Shown one piece after another: positions 1 through 7,771 of a stretch of 64,000 nucleotides of DNA. How positions within the stretch are numbered: position 1 is the stretch's first letter; each line of letters opens with the position of its first letter. The stretch lies in the NCBI RefSeq assembly GCF_000820845.2, contig NZ_CBXV010000007.1:274582-338581 (forward strand), given 5' to 3'. The notes below the pieces were generated by a model. The model was given only the letters and a program-made list of their open reading frames with translations, was not told the origin of the DNA and searched no databases. The position numbers were made by a program, and so were the translations under genes. Source of the DNA: Pyrinomonas methylaliphatogenes. GTDB taxonomy: Bacteria > Acidobacteriota > Blastocatellia > Pyrinomonadales > Pyrinomonadaceae.

Positions 1-1
1 T

Positions 2-148
2 CCGCTGATCATCGGCGCTGATGGGATCGTTGCCATCGGTGAGTTGGGGATCGAGAAGTTGACGGAGGCCATTCGTCTGCGCGAGGTTGAGGTCGAGCGC
101 CACGGCGATGATGTCGAGATCACGGGCTATCCGATCTGGACAGACTGA
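2..148 (+). CDS. C-terminal end of an unidentified protein (partial)
   Basis: Only the last 48 codons and the TGA stop lie in the window; the gene begins upstream. The visible tail is acidic and mixed alpha/beta in character, contains GADGIVAIGELG and ends in TGYPIWTD. I do not recognise the family. The reading frame is open from the first full codon and is followed by a 101-bp gap before rsmA on the same strand, so the two could be co-transcribed. The gap contains G-rich, Shine-Dalgarno-like stretches (GAAGGAGG near 172-179) but no obvious terminator. Confidence 0.6.
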   Translation, partial: PLIIGADGIVAIGELGIEKLTEAIRLREVEVERHGDDVEITGYPIWTD

Positions 149-249
149 GCGCGGTTCGCGATCCATCGTTTTGAAGGAGGCTGGCGATCCAGCGTGATTC
201 ATCGGCGAGGGCGGGGGACGGAGGGCGCGAACCCAACGGCTTAATTTCG

Positions 250-1071
250 ATGCGCGTGAAGAAGAGCCTCGGTCAACACTTTCTCAAGGATCGAGAGGTC
301 ATTGCGCGCATCATCGAGGCGGTCGATCCGCGAGCCGACGAGACGATCGTCGAGATCGGACCGGGCCACGGGGCTTTAACCTCTTCTTTGCTCGAGCGGG
401 CTGGCAGAGTCATCGCCATCGAGATCGATCGAGATCTCGCTACGGTCTTGCGCGCGCGTTTCGGCGATCGCGCAAATTTCGCGCTCATCGAACGAGATGC
501 GCTTGCTTTGGACTACTGCGCGATCATCGCCCCGGCGACCAGAGCGCGAGTCGTCGCCAATCTCCCGTACAACATCTCGACGGCGATCGTTCAACGTCTG
601 ATCGAAGATCGAGCGTGTCTCGGTGAGATGGTCCTGATGTTGCAGCGAGAGGTCGTCTGGCGCATGGTCGCTCCGGCTGGAGCGCGTGAACGGGGCTATC
701 TATCGGTCCTCATCGAAGCGTACTGCGAGGCGGAGCGCCTTTTCGATGTGCCGCCGCGCGCTTTCCGTCCCGTCCCAAAGGTTTGGAGCACGGTGATCCG
801 TCTGCGTTCGCGCGCGCAGATGGCGATCAGCGTTTCGGATGAAGACTTCTTCTGGCGTTTGGTCAAGATCGGTTTCATGCAGCGGCGAAAGACCATTCTG
901 AACAATTTGCGCCGAGCCGAAGGGGAGATCGGTGAGTCGATCGCGCGCGTCGGCGGGCCAGTCGTATCGTTGGCTTTGGCCGGGATCGATGCGCGGCGGC
1001 GAGCCGAGACCTTGACGCTTGAAGAATGGGCCAGACTCGCGCATGTTCTGCTCGACGCGCGGCTTGATTAA
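250..1071 (+). CDS. rsmA: 16S rRNA dimethyladenosine transferase RsmA (KsgA)
   Basis: Predicted to dimethylate two adjacent adenines in the 3'-terminal helix of 16S rRNA using S-adenosylmethionine, a late 30S assembly step in the cytoplasm. The 273-aa length is normal for the family. Diagnostic motifs are the N-terminal KKSLGQHFLKD, the SAM-binding motif I EIGPGHGALT near residue 36, and the catalytic NLPYNIS motif, followed by MLQREV and the basic C-terminal RRKTILNNLR segment. The ATG at 250 gives the usual family N-terminus although no strong Shine-Dalgarno sequence lies next to it. The next gene, ctaA, starts about 50 bp downstream on the same strand. Confidence 0.96.
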   Translation: MRVKKSLGQHFLKDREVIARIIEAVDPRADETIVEIGPGHGALTSSLLERAGRVIAIEIDRDLATVLRARFGDRANFALIERDALALDYCAIIAPATRARVVANLPYNISTAIVQRLIEDRACLGEMVLMLQREVVWRMVAPAGARERGYLSVLIEAYCEAERLFDVPPRAFRPVPKVWSTVIRLRSRAQMAISVSDEDFFWRLVKIGFMQRRKTILNNLRRAEGEIGESIARVGGPVVSLALAGIDARRRAETLTLEEWARLAHVLLDARLD

Positions 1072-1123
1072 GCTCGGATGGTGTGAGATGTTCGATCTCA
1101 TGCAGGGTCGGGGAGCGTTCGTT

Positions 1124-2101
1124 ATGGAGAATGTTTCCTCCGTAGAGCGAGGGCGCTCGGCGGCGAACCGGTTTGCCGCCTTCGCTTGGGCGGTTTTGGT
1201 GGTGAACATTGCCGTCATCTTGTGGGGCGCATACGTGCGGGCGACCGGATCCGGCGCGGGATGCGGAAGCCATTGGCCGCTCTGCAACGGCGAGGTCATC
1301 CCGCGTTCGCCGCGGGCGGAGACTTTGATCGAGTTCACGCATCGCGCGACGAGCGGGCTGGCTTTGTTACTCGTCGTGGCGCTGTTCTTCTGGGCGCGAC
1401 GCATCTATCCGCGTGGGCGGATCGTGAGGCGCGCGGCCACCGCGTCGCTCATCTTCATGCTCGCGGAGGCGTTGATCGGCGCTGGGCTCGTACTCTTCGA
1501 ATTGGTCGCGCACGACCGTTCGCTCGCGCGTGCGCTGTCGCTGGCGGCGCATCTGGTGAATACCTTTCTCTTGCTCGCGGCGATGGCGTTGACCGCTTGG
1601 TGGGCGCAAGTTGACGGCGAGTTTCGTTGGCTCTACAACCGAATCGTCGCCGCGATCCTCGCCGTCGGACTGGTTGGGATGATCTTGGTCGGGATGAGCG
1701 GCGCCGTCGCCGCTCTCGGCGATACGCTCTTCCCCGCAGATTCCTTGCGCGAAGGATTGCTTCAAGACGTTTCACCGGCGGCGCATTTCCTCGTCCGCTT
1801 GCGGGTCTTGCATCCGCTGCTGGCCGTTTCCATCGGAGTCTATCTTCTCTTCGTCGCCGGAGCGCTCGCCTTCTGGCGAAAAGAGAGGAGCGTGCGGCGG
1901 TTGGCCCGGGCCGTGTTGTCGCTTCTCGCCATTCAAATCGGCGCGGGCGTCATCAATCTGATCTTGCTCGCTCCGGTATGGTTGCAATTAGTCCATCTGC
2001 TACTGGCTGATCTTCTATGGGTAACCTTGGTTTTGCTGAGCGCTTCGGCGCTTACGCGCGTCGGCGATCGGCCCCAACTTGACGCGCGCTCTCGACCGTA
2101 G
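1124..2101 (+). CDS. ctaA: heme A synthase CtaA/Cox15
   Basis: Integral membrane enzyme that oxidises heme O to heme A for aa3-type terminal oxidases, implying aerobic respiration. About eight hydrophobic segments are visible in 325 aa. Characteristic features are the first-loop Cys pair in CGSHWPLC, the EFTHR histidine, a second histidine in AHLVNTF, and the paired histidines RVLHPLL and QLVHLLLAD in the C-terminal half. The reading frame is open further upstream, into rsmA, but the ATG at 1124 has a GGGAG ribosome site about 9 nt ahead and puts the first membrane helix at the expected distance, so I prefer it. No oxidase or heme O synthase genes are in the window. Confidence 0.92.
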   Translation: MENVSSVERGRSAANRFAAFAWAVLVVNIAVILWGAYVRATGSGAGCGSHWPLCNGEVIPRSPRAETLIEFTHRATSGLALLLVVALFFWARRIYPRGRIVRRAATASLIFMLAEALIGAGLVLFELVAHDRSLARALSLAAHLVNTFLLLAAMALTAWWAQVDGEFRWLYNRIVAAILAVGLVGMILVGMSGAVAALGDTLFPADSLREGLLQDVSPAAHFLVRLRVLHPLLAVSIGVYLLFVAGALAFWRKERSVRRLARAVLSLLAIQIGAGVINLILLAPVWLQLVHLLLADLLWVTLVLLSASALTRVGDRPQLDARSRP

Positions 2102-2121
2102 GCGTGCGCGAAAGCGAGCTA

Positions 2122-2130
2122 TGCTATACT
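2122..2130 (+). promoter_or_regulatory. candidate extended -10 promoter for rnj
   Basis: TGC followed by TATACT forms an extended -10 element about 57 bp before the RNase J start codon. No convincing -35 hexamer is present at 17 bp. This TGC-TATAnT arrangement recurs upstream of other genes in the window. Confidence 0.4.
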
Positions 2131-2186
2131 GTCACATTCTGCATGGCGATGGTCAATCTTGATATGAAAGCTGCAGAGAGTTCAAG

Positions 2187-3845
2187 GTGATAGATAAAGT
2201 CGAGATCATCCCGCTCGGCGGGCTCGGCGAGTTCGGGATGAACTGTCTGGCCGTGCGCGCGGGTGGTGAGATGCTCATCATCGACGTCGGCATGGGCTTC
2301 CCGGAAGAGAGCGTTTATGGCGTCGACGTCGCCATCCCTGATTTCGCCGCGCTCGATGAGTATCGCGACGAGATCGCGGCCATCATCTTAACGCATGGGC
2401 ACGAGGATCACATCGGCGCGTTGCCTTATATCCTGCGAAAATTCAACGTGCCGGTATACGGTTCGTCCTTCACCATCGCTCTGGCCGAGAGCCGACTTGA
2501 AGATCATGGGCTACTCGACAGAGTCATGCTGCATCGCGTCGAATCGGGCGAGCGCGTGGAGCTCGGCGTCTTCGAGATCGAGTTCATCCGCGTTTCGCAT
2601 TCGCTCGTCGATTGTTTCGCGCTGGCGATCAGAACTCCCGTCGGCATCATCATCCACACTGGCGATTACAAGGTGGACGAGACGCCGGTCGTCGATAGCC
2701 CGATAGATCTACGCGCGCTTCAGCGTTATGGGCAAGAGGGCGTGCTGGCGCTTCTGTCCGATTCGACTAACGCGACCGTGCCCGGTCGCACTCCATCGGA
2801 GCGCGCGGTGATCCCGACCTTCGAAGAGATCTTCGCCGAAGCGCCGGGGCGCATCATCGTCTCTTGCTTCGCTTCCTCCATTCACCGACAGCAGATCGTG
2901 CTCGACGTCGCTGCGCGGTTCGGTCGTCGCGTTTGCGTTCTGGGGCGTTCGATGCAGAAGAATATCGAGATCGCGGACCGCTTGGGATATTTGGATATAC
3001 CGGTCGATCTCCTCGTCTCGCTCGATGAGGCGAAGAAACTCGATGGCGATCAGATCGTCTTCCTGGTGACCGGTTCGCAAAGCGAGCCGCGCTCCGTTCT
3101 GCCGCAGATGGCCACCCAGAGCTATAAGGGGGTGGCGATCGAAGAGGGCGATACGGTCGTGCTTTCAGCGCGCATCATTCCAGGGCATGAGCGGGCCATC
3201 TCTCGCTTGATCGGTGAGATCTACAAGCGCGGCGGGCAGATATACGATGAGAAGCGGCGCTTGGTCCACGTCAGCGGTCACGCTTCGCAAGAGGATATCC
3301 GTCTGATGACGGAGGCGGTGCGTCCGCGGTTCGTCATCCCGATCCACGGCGAATACAGGATGCTCTATCGCCACAAGGAATATCTGCGGCGCCATCTCGG
3401 ATTTGATGAGGAGCGCGTCATCCTTGTCGAGAACGGCGATGTCATCGAACTCGATGAGAAGCGCGCGGCGGTGAGCGATAAATGGCCGGTCGGTCGCACC
3501 TTCATCGACGAGACCGAGGTCGGATTCGAGGAGGTCGACAGCGAGATCGTGCGCGAACGCCGGCAGCTCGCTTACGATGGCGTGATCACGCCGGTCATCA
3601 CCATCAACGGCGAGACCGGACAGTTGGAAGCGCCGCCCGAAATAGCCACCCATGGATTGCTCGGTATGGATGGCCTCTTGCGGGAGATGAAGCGACTCAT
3701 CGCCGAAACGGTGGCGAGCGCGTCGGCGAGGGAGAAGAGCGACACGACGCTTCTCAAGGAGCGCGTGCGGCTTGAGGTCAAGCGTTTCATTCAACGCCAG
3801 ACGGGCACGCGCCCGGTCATCATACCCGTGATCGTTCAACTTTGA
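2187..3845 (+). CDS. rnj: ribonuclease J
   Basis: Metallo-beta-lactamase/beta-CASP ribonuclease with endonuclease and 5'-3' exonuclease activity, acting in mRNA turnover and rRNA maturation in the cytoplasm. The 552-aa length fits the RNase J family. Residues about 70-85 carry the zinc motif THGHEDHIGAL; a second metal segment is HTGDYKVD, the beta-CASP signature includes LLSDSTNA and FASSIHRQQ, and the HVSGHASQED and IPIHGEYRM motifs follow. The C-terminal 100 residues form the usual dimer-supporting domain. A GTG start is used with a GAGAG stretch upstream. Presence of RNase J suggests a 5'-3' decay route in this organism. Confidence 0.95.
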   Translation: MIDKVEIIPLGGLGEFGMNCLAVRAGGEMLIIDVGMGFPEESVYGVDVAIPDFAALDEYRDEIAAIILTHGHEDHIGALPYILRKFNVPVYGSSFTIALAESRLEDHGLLDRVMLHRVESGERVELGVFEIEFIRVSHSLVDCFALAIRTPVGIIIHTGDYKVDETPVVDSPIDLRALQRYGQEGVLALLSDSTNATVPGRTPSERAVIPTFEEIFAEAPGRIIVSCFASSIHRQQIVLDVAARFGRRVCVLGRSMQKNIEIADRLGYLDIPVDLLVSLDEAKKLDGDQIVFLVTGSQSEPRSVLPQMATQSYKGVAIEEGDTVVLSARIIPGHERAISRLIGEIYKRGGQIYDEKRRLVHVSGHASQEDIRLMTEAVRPRFVIPIHGEYRMLYRHKEYLRRHLGFDEERVILVENGDVIELDEKRAAVSDKWPVGRTFIDETEVGFEEVDSEIVRERRQLAYDGVITPVITINGETGQLEAPPEIATHGLLGMDGLLREMKRLIAETVASASAREKSDTTLLKERVRLEVKRFIQRQTGTRPVIIPVIVQL

Positions 3846-3888
3846 CGCATAACTGCGACGCCTGAAGTTTGGCCTTCGCGCCAAGAGA

Positions 3889-4668
3889 GTGGGATTCGAC
3901 TGGACCAATAAGACGGCGCTCGTCACCGGAGCTTCGAGCGGCATCGGGCGAGCGTTGAGCGTCGAACTGGCCCGACGCGGTGCACGGCTCGGCTTACTCG
4001 CGCGGCGCGCCGACGCTTTGCAAGGGGCGCTGCGCGAGATCGAAAGCGGTGGCGGGCGCGCGACAGCGCTCGTCGCCGATGTGCGCGATGTGGGTGCAGT
4101 GCGGCGCGCCGTCGAGAGTTTGCGCCAAGCGTTTGGCCCGATCGATCTTTTGATCGCAAACGCCGGCATAGGTGACGAAACGCCCGCGACGAAGTTCGAT
4201 CTTGCGCGCGCGGCGGAGATCGTCTCCATCAATCTCATCGGAGCGATGAACTGCGTTGGCGCGGTTTTGCCCGAGATGGTCGCGCGAGGCGAAGGCCATT
4301 TGGTCGCCATCTCGAGCCTCGCCGCTTACCGCGGACTGCCCCGGTCGGCGGCTTATAGCGCGAGCAAGGCTGGCCTTTCGACCTTCTTCGAAAGCTTGCG
4401 CGTCGATCTGCAAGGGACGGGCGTCGCTGTGACCGTCATTCACCCAGGCTTCATTCGGACGCCGATGATCGCTCAAAGACGCGCGCCAGTGCCTTACCTT
4501 CTCGATCTGCCCGAAGCCATCGAACGAATCGTCGCGGCCATCGAAAAGAGGAAACGAAGTTGCGCTTTCCCTTGGCAATTGGCCGCGACCGTCAAACTGC
4601 TCGCGCTCATGCCCGCTCCCCTATACGATCTGTTGATGGCTCGCACGCAGAAAGCTAGGCGCCGATGA
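3889..4668 (+). CDS. short-chain dehydrogenase/reductase (SDR)
   Basis: Classical SDR of 259 aa. It shows the N-terminal NAD(P)-binding TGASSGIG motif (residues 14-21), an NAGIG segment, a catalytic serine in the AISSLA strand and the YSASK catalytic Tyr/Lys pair. After the core, a PGFIRTPM segment and a hydrophobic tail (LLALMPAPLYDLL) resemble membrane-associated SDRs that act on lipid or sterol-like substrates, but the substrate cannot be read from sequence. The start is GTG at 3889 after an AAGAGA stretch; it lies 43 bp after rnj. The arginine cluster shortly after the glycine motif (LLARRAD) suggests NADPH preference. Confidence 0.88.
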   Translation: MGFDWTNKTALVTGASSGIGRALSVELARRGARLGLLARRADALQGALREIESGGGRATALVADVRDVGAVRRAVESLRQAFGPIDLLIANAGIGDETPATKFDLARAAEIVSINLIGAMNCVGAVLPEMVARGEGHLVAISSLAAYRGLPRSAAYSASKAGLSTFFESLRVDLQGTGVAVTVIHPGFIRTPMIAQRRAPVPYLLDLPEAIERIVAAIEKRKRSCAFPWQLAATVKLLALMPAPLYDLLMARTQKARRR

Positions 4669-4777
4669 TCGTAGATCGGTCCGGTGGCCTATTTGCGCGG
4701 AAGCGGACTTAGGTTCTAAATTCTAGCCGGTCCGAATTCTTTAGAAGATTAAGGGATCTTAATCGGGAGCTTGAGTG

Positions 4778-5665
4778 ATGACGATTCTGCAGGCGATCGT
4801 GCTCGGTCTCGTACAGGGATTAACTGAATTCATTCCCATTAGTTCAACCGCCCATCTGATCTTCGCCGCTCGTTTGACTAACCTTTATGCTGGAGTCGAA
4901 CAGAGCTTGCGCGCTGAGCAGACGACGGCGACGATAGCCGTCGTCCAGTTGGGAACGTTGATCGCGGTCTTAGTCTACTTCGCGCGCGATATCGCGAACA
5001 TCACGGCGGCTTTCATTCGCGACCATCTGACCCTCTTGCGCGCGAAAGCGAGAGGGGAGCGCGCCGCCGCTCGGCTTTCGCCCGACGCGCTGCTCGGTTG
5101 GTATATTTTCCTCGGGACGCTTCCGATCGGCGTCGTCGGCCTCAGCTTCAAGAAGCAGATCGAAGGGACTTTGACGAAGAACCTATGGATCATCGCGACG
5201 ATGTTGATCGTCATCGCGCTGCTGCTCGGCGTAGCTGAGCGGACCGGCAGTCGTCGGCGGACGATGCGAGAGCTATGTTGGCGCGACGCGCTGATCGTCG
5301 GATGCGCACAAGTGTTGGCGTTGATCCCCGGGGCGAGTCGGTCGGGTTCGACGATCATGGGAGGTTTGTTCGCTGGCTTGACGCGCGAAACGGCGGCGCG
5401 TTTCTCCTTCTTGCTCTCGATCCCGGCGATTCTGGCGAGCGGACTTCTGGAGCTTCACGAGGCCATCGCGAAATTGCCTGCACACAGCTTCCTCCCGTTG
5501 TCGGTAGCGACGACCGTCGCCGGGATCGTCGGCTACGCTTCGATCTGGTTCTTGCTGCGTTATCTGCGGACGCATTCGACCGGCATCTTCATCGGTTATC
5601 GCTTAGCCATCGGCATCCTGCTGCTCGTCCTTTTGGCGAAGGGGACGATTCAGCCTTTGTACTGA
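4778..5665 (+). CDS. uppP: undecaprenyl-diphosphatase UppP (BacA)
   Basis: Integral membrane phosphatase that converts undecaprenyl diphosphate to the monophosphate, recycling the lipid carrier for peptidoglycan, O-antigen and capsule building blocks. The 295-aa protein has the expected polytopic profile, the first conserved region LVQGLTEFIPISSTAHL near the N-terminus (with the essential glutamate and serines) and the second region PGASRSGSTIMGG. GTG at 4775 and ATG at 4778 are consecutive; GGGAG at 4765-4769 is better spaced for the ATG. High-level expression of this family gives bacitracin resistance. It fits the envelope theme of the region. Confidence 0.95.
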   Translation: MTILQAIVLGLVQGLTEFIPISSTAHLIFAARLTNLYAGVEQSLRAEQTTATIAVVQLGTLIAVLVYFARDIANITAAFIRDHLTLLRAKARGERAAARLSPDALLGWYIFLGTLPIGVVGLSFKKQIEGTLTKNLWIIATMLIVIALLLGVAERTGSRRRTMRELCWRDALIVGCAQVLALIPGASRSGSTIMGGLFAGLTRETAARFSFLLSIPAILASGLLELHEAIAKLPAHSFLPLSVATTVAGIVGYASIWFLLRYLRTHSTGIFIGYRLAIGILLLVLLAKGTIQPLY

Positions 5666-6013
5666 GGGGCAATAGCGTTTGCGTGGATTGCGGATCACGA
5701 GGCGGATCGATTCGGCTCTGGTTCGAGAGGAGTTTATGATCTAAAATGGCAGCGCGCTTGAGCGATCGTTCGCGAGCCGGGGGTTTTGAGCGGTTAAGTG
5801 AGATCAATCGTTCCGGGAGACTGTCTTCAAGCATCGAGCGGCGTGGTCATCTTCTCCCCGCTGAATTTCAACTCTCACCAGCCTCTATCTCGAGTCGTAA
5901 TTCGATGCGTGGGAATCGGTCGATCCAATCGAGCGGCGATTTAGGAGAGAATTTAGGAGAGAGCTTTCGCGTTGATGGCTTGGCGCTGACAATACGGGCC
6001 TTGGGCTTGAGAT
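5666..6013 (+). other. 348-bp gap without a convincing gene
   Basis: No ORF here has protein-like composition, a recognisable family or a good ribosome site. An ORF beginning with ATG at 5746 runs into recJ in another frame and looks like chance. The only structure noted is a perfect tandem duplication of a 12-bp unit at 5939-5962. No terminator with a T-run was seen after uppP. Confidence 0.5.
5939..5962 (+). repeat. tandem 12-bp duplication containing Shine-Dalgarno-like cores
   Basis: The unit ATTTAGGAGAGA occurs twice head to tail without mismatch (5939-5950 and 5951-5962). Each copy contains AGGAGA, a ribosome-binding-like core, about 50-75 bp before the recJ start candidates. It may be a chance slippage product or mark a short translated leader: an ATG at 5974 is followed by a stop within five codons. 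Confidence 0.5.
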
Positions 6014-7771
6014 GTGGCTTTTGATCGGTGGAGTATGGGGACGAGCGTCGGATTGGGTCATGACGGCAAGCGGTGGATCTTGCGCGAGCATGATCGCGCG
6101 GCTGCCGCGCGGTTGAGTCGATCTCTCGGCATCTCGCCGTTCATCGGCGCGCTGTTCGCCGTTCGCGGTGTGGTCGATCCAGAGATCGCGCATCGTATCT
6201 TGCACCCATCGTTCGATCAGCTTCATGACCCGATGTTGATGCGCGGGATGGACGTGGCGGTCCAGCGCATTTCGCGCGCCATCGAACGTCGTGAGAAGGT
6301 GCTCATCTATGGCGATTACGATGTCGATGGAACGACCGGGACGGCGCTCTTGCGTCGCGCGTTGCAGATGCTCGGCCTTGAGACCGGATATCACATCCCG
6401 CATCGTTTCACCGAAGGGTATGGCATCAATCGTGCGGCGCTCGCGGCGGCATATGAAGAAGGGTATGATCTGGTCATCAGCGTCGATTGCGGCATTCGCG
6501 CCCATGAACCTCTTCGGTGGGCCAGAGAGCGAGGGCTCGAAGTCATCGTGACGGACCACCATCTGCCGGACGAAGAGAGCGGGATCCCGCCGGCGGTCGC
6601 CGTGCTCGATCCGAACAGGGCCGACTGCGCGTATCCGGACAAAAATCTTGCCGGCGTCGGCGTCGCCTTCAAACTCGCGCACGCGCTTTTGCGCGCTCAC
6701 GGTCGGGCGAGCGACCGAACGATTAAGGGGTTCCTCAAGTTGGTCGCGATCGGGACGGTCGCCGATGTCGCGCCGCTCATCGGAGAGAATCGCGCCATCG
6801 TCGCGCTCGGTTTGCAGGATCTGCCTAATGTGAGAAATCTCGGCTTGCGCGCGTTGATGGAGGTTGCAGGCTGTGGTCCGGGGAAGCGAATGAGCGTCTA
6901 CGACATAGGCTTTCGCCTCGGCCCGCGCATCAACGCCGCGGGCCGCATGGATGCGGCGCGCGTTGTGGTCGAACTTCTCGAAGCGGTCGATGAGGCGCAA
7001 GCTAGGCGTTTGGCTGTTGCGCTGAACGAGCGTAATGCGGAGCGCCAGCGCCTGCAGCGTCAGTTGTTGAAGGAGGCTCTGGCCGAACTGAAAGGGCTGC
7101 AAGATTATGTCGCCGTCGTCGCGCGCGATGGATGGCATCGCGGAGTCATCGGGCTTGTGGCTTCGAAGATCGTTGAACAGGTTGGGCGTCCGGCGATCGT
7201 CATCTCGCTCGACGGCGAGATGGGGCATGGTTCAGCGCGCAGCATCGAAGAGTACCATCTGCTCGAAGGACTGACCGCTTGCGCCGATCTGTTCGAGAAC
7301 TTCGGCGGACATCGTCATGCGGCGGGATTGGCTATTCGGCGCGATCGAATCGACGAATTGCGTCGGCGATTGAATGAGCATGCGGCTTCGTTGTTGCGCC
7401 CCGACCAACTGATCCCGGCGCTGCGGATCGATCTGGAGCTTCCGGCGCAGGCCCTGACGCTCGAACTCGCAAAGGAGATGCGGAAGCTGGAGCCTTATGG
7501 GACGGGTTGGCCTTCGCCTCTGTTTTTGACGCGGAAGTTGCGCGTCGTTGGCGAGCCGCGCGTCCTTTCGGCGCGGCACTTGAAATTCTCCGTCGTCGGC
7601 GAAGATGGGATCGAAAGAGAGGCCATCTGGTGGAGGGCGATCGAAGATGGCAAGCGAACCCCGTGCCCTGATGAGATCATCGAATTGGTCTATTCTCTGG
7701 AGATAGATTCTTGGAGGGAGTGCGAACGATTGCGGCTGGTCGTCGAGGATTATCGGGTGAGCGATGACTGA
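6014..7771 (+). CDS. recJ: single-stranded-DNA-specific exonuclease RecJ
   Basis: 5'-3' exonuclease of the DHH phosphoesterase superfamily, acting in recombination and mismatch or base-excision repair. At 585 aa it matches RecJ. The metal motifs run in order: IYGDYDVDGTTG (motif I), SVDCGI, VTDHHLP (DHH motif), VALGTVADV-like segment, GPRINAAGRM, GWHRGVIGLVASK and the DHHA1 signature FGGHRHAAG, followed by an OB-fold-like C-terminus. GTG at 6014 opens the frame; ATG at 6035 is an equally plausible start and neither has a strong ribosome site. The last 8 nt overlap lptCA, suggesting translational coupling. Confidence 0.95.
   Translation: MAFDRWSMGTSVGLGHDGKRWILREHDRAAAARLSRSLGISPFIGALFAVRGVVDPEIAHRILHPSFDQLHDPMLMRGMDVAVQRISRAIERREKVLIYGDYDVDGTTGTALLRRALQMLGLETGYHIPHRFTEGYGINRAALAAAYEEGYDLVISVDCGIRAHEPLRWARERGLEVIVTDHHLPDEESGIPPAVAVLDPNRADCAYPDKNLAGVGVAFKLAHALLRAHGRASDRTIKGFLKLVAIGTVADVAPLIGENRAIVALGLQDLPNVRNLGLRALMEVAGCGPGKRMSVYDIGFRLGPRINAAGRMDAARVVVELLEAVDEAQARRLAVALNERNAERQRLQRQLLKEALAELKGLQDYVAVVARDGWHRGVIGLVASKIVEQVGRPAIVISLDGEMGHGSARSIEEYHLLEGLTACADLFENFGGHRHAAGLAIRRDRIDELRRRLNEHAASLLRPDQLIPALRIDLELPAQALTLELAKEMRKLEPYGTGWPSPLFLTRKLRVVGEPRVLSARHLKFSVVGEDGIEREAIWWRAIEDGKRTPCPDEIIELVYSLEIDSWRECERLRLVVEDYRVSDD

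Noticed and set aside
3165..4310. 381-codon minus-strand ORF opposite rnj and the SDR gene
   Set aside because: Spans two well-supported plus-strand genes and has no motif; GC-rich antisense shadow.
5746..6024. 92-codon ORF in the uppP-recJ gap
   Set aside because: Ser/Arg-rich composition, poorly spaced ribosome site, overlap with the recJ start and no family resemblance; treated as chance.
5885..7228. 447-codon minus-strand ORF opposite recJ
   Set aside because: It lies antisense to the strongly conserved recJ coding sequence and has a shadow-like composition rich in Arg, Asp and His.
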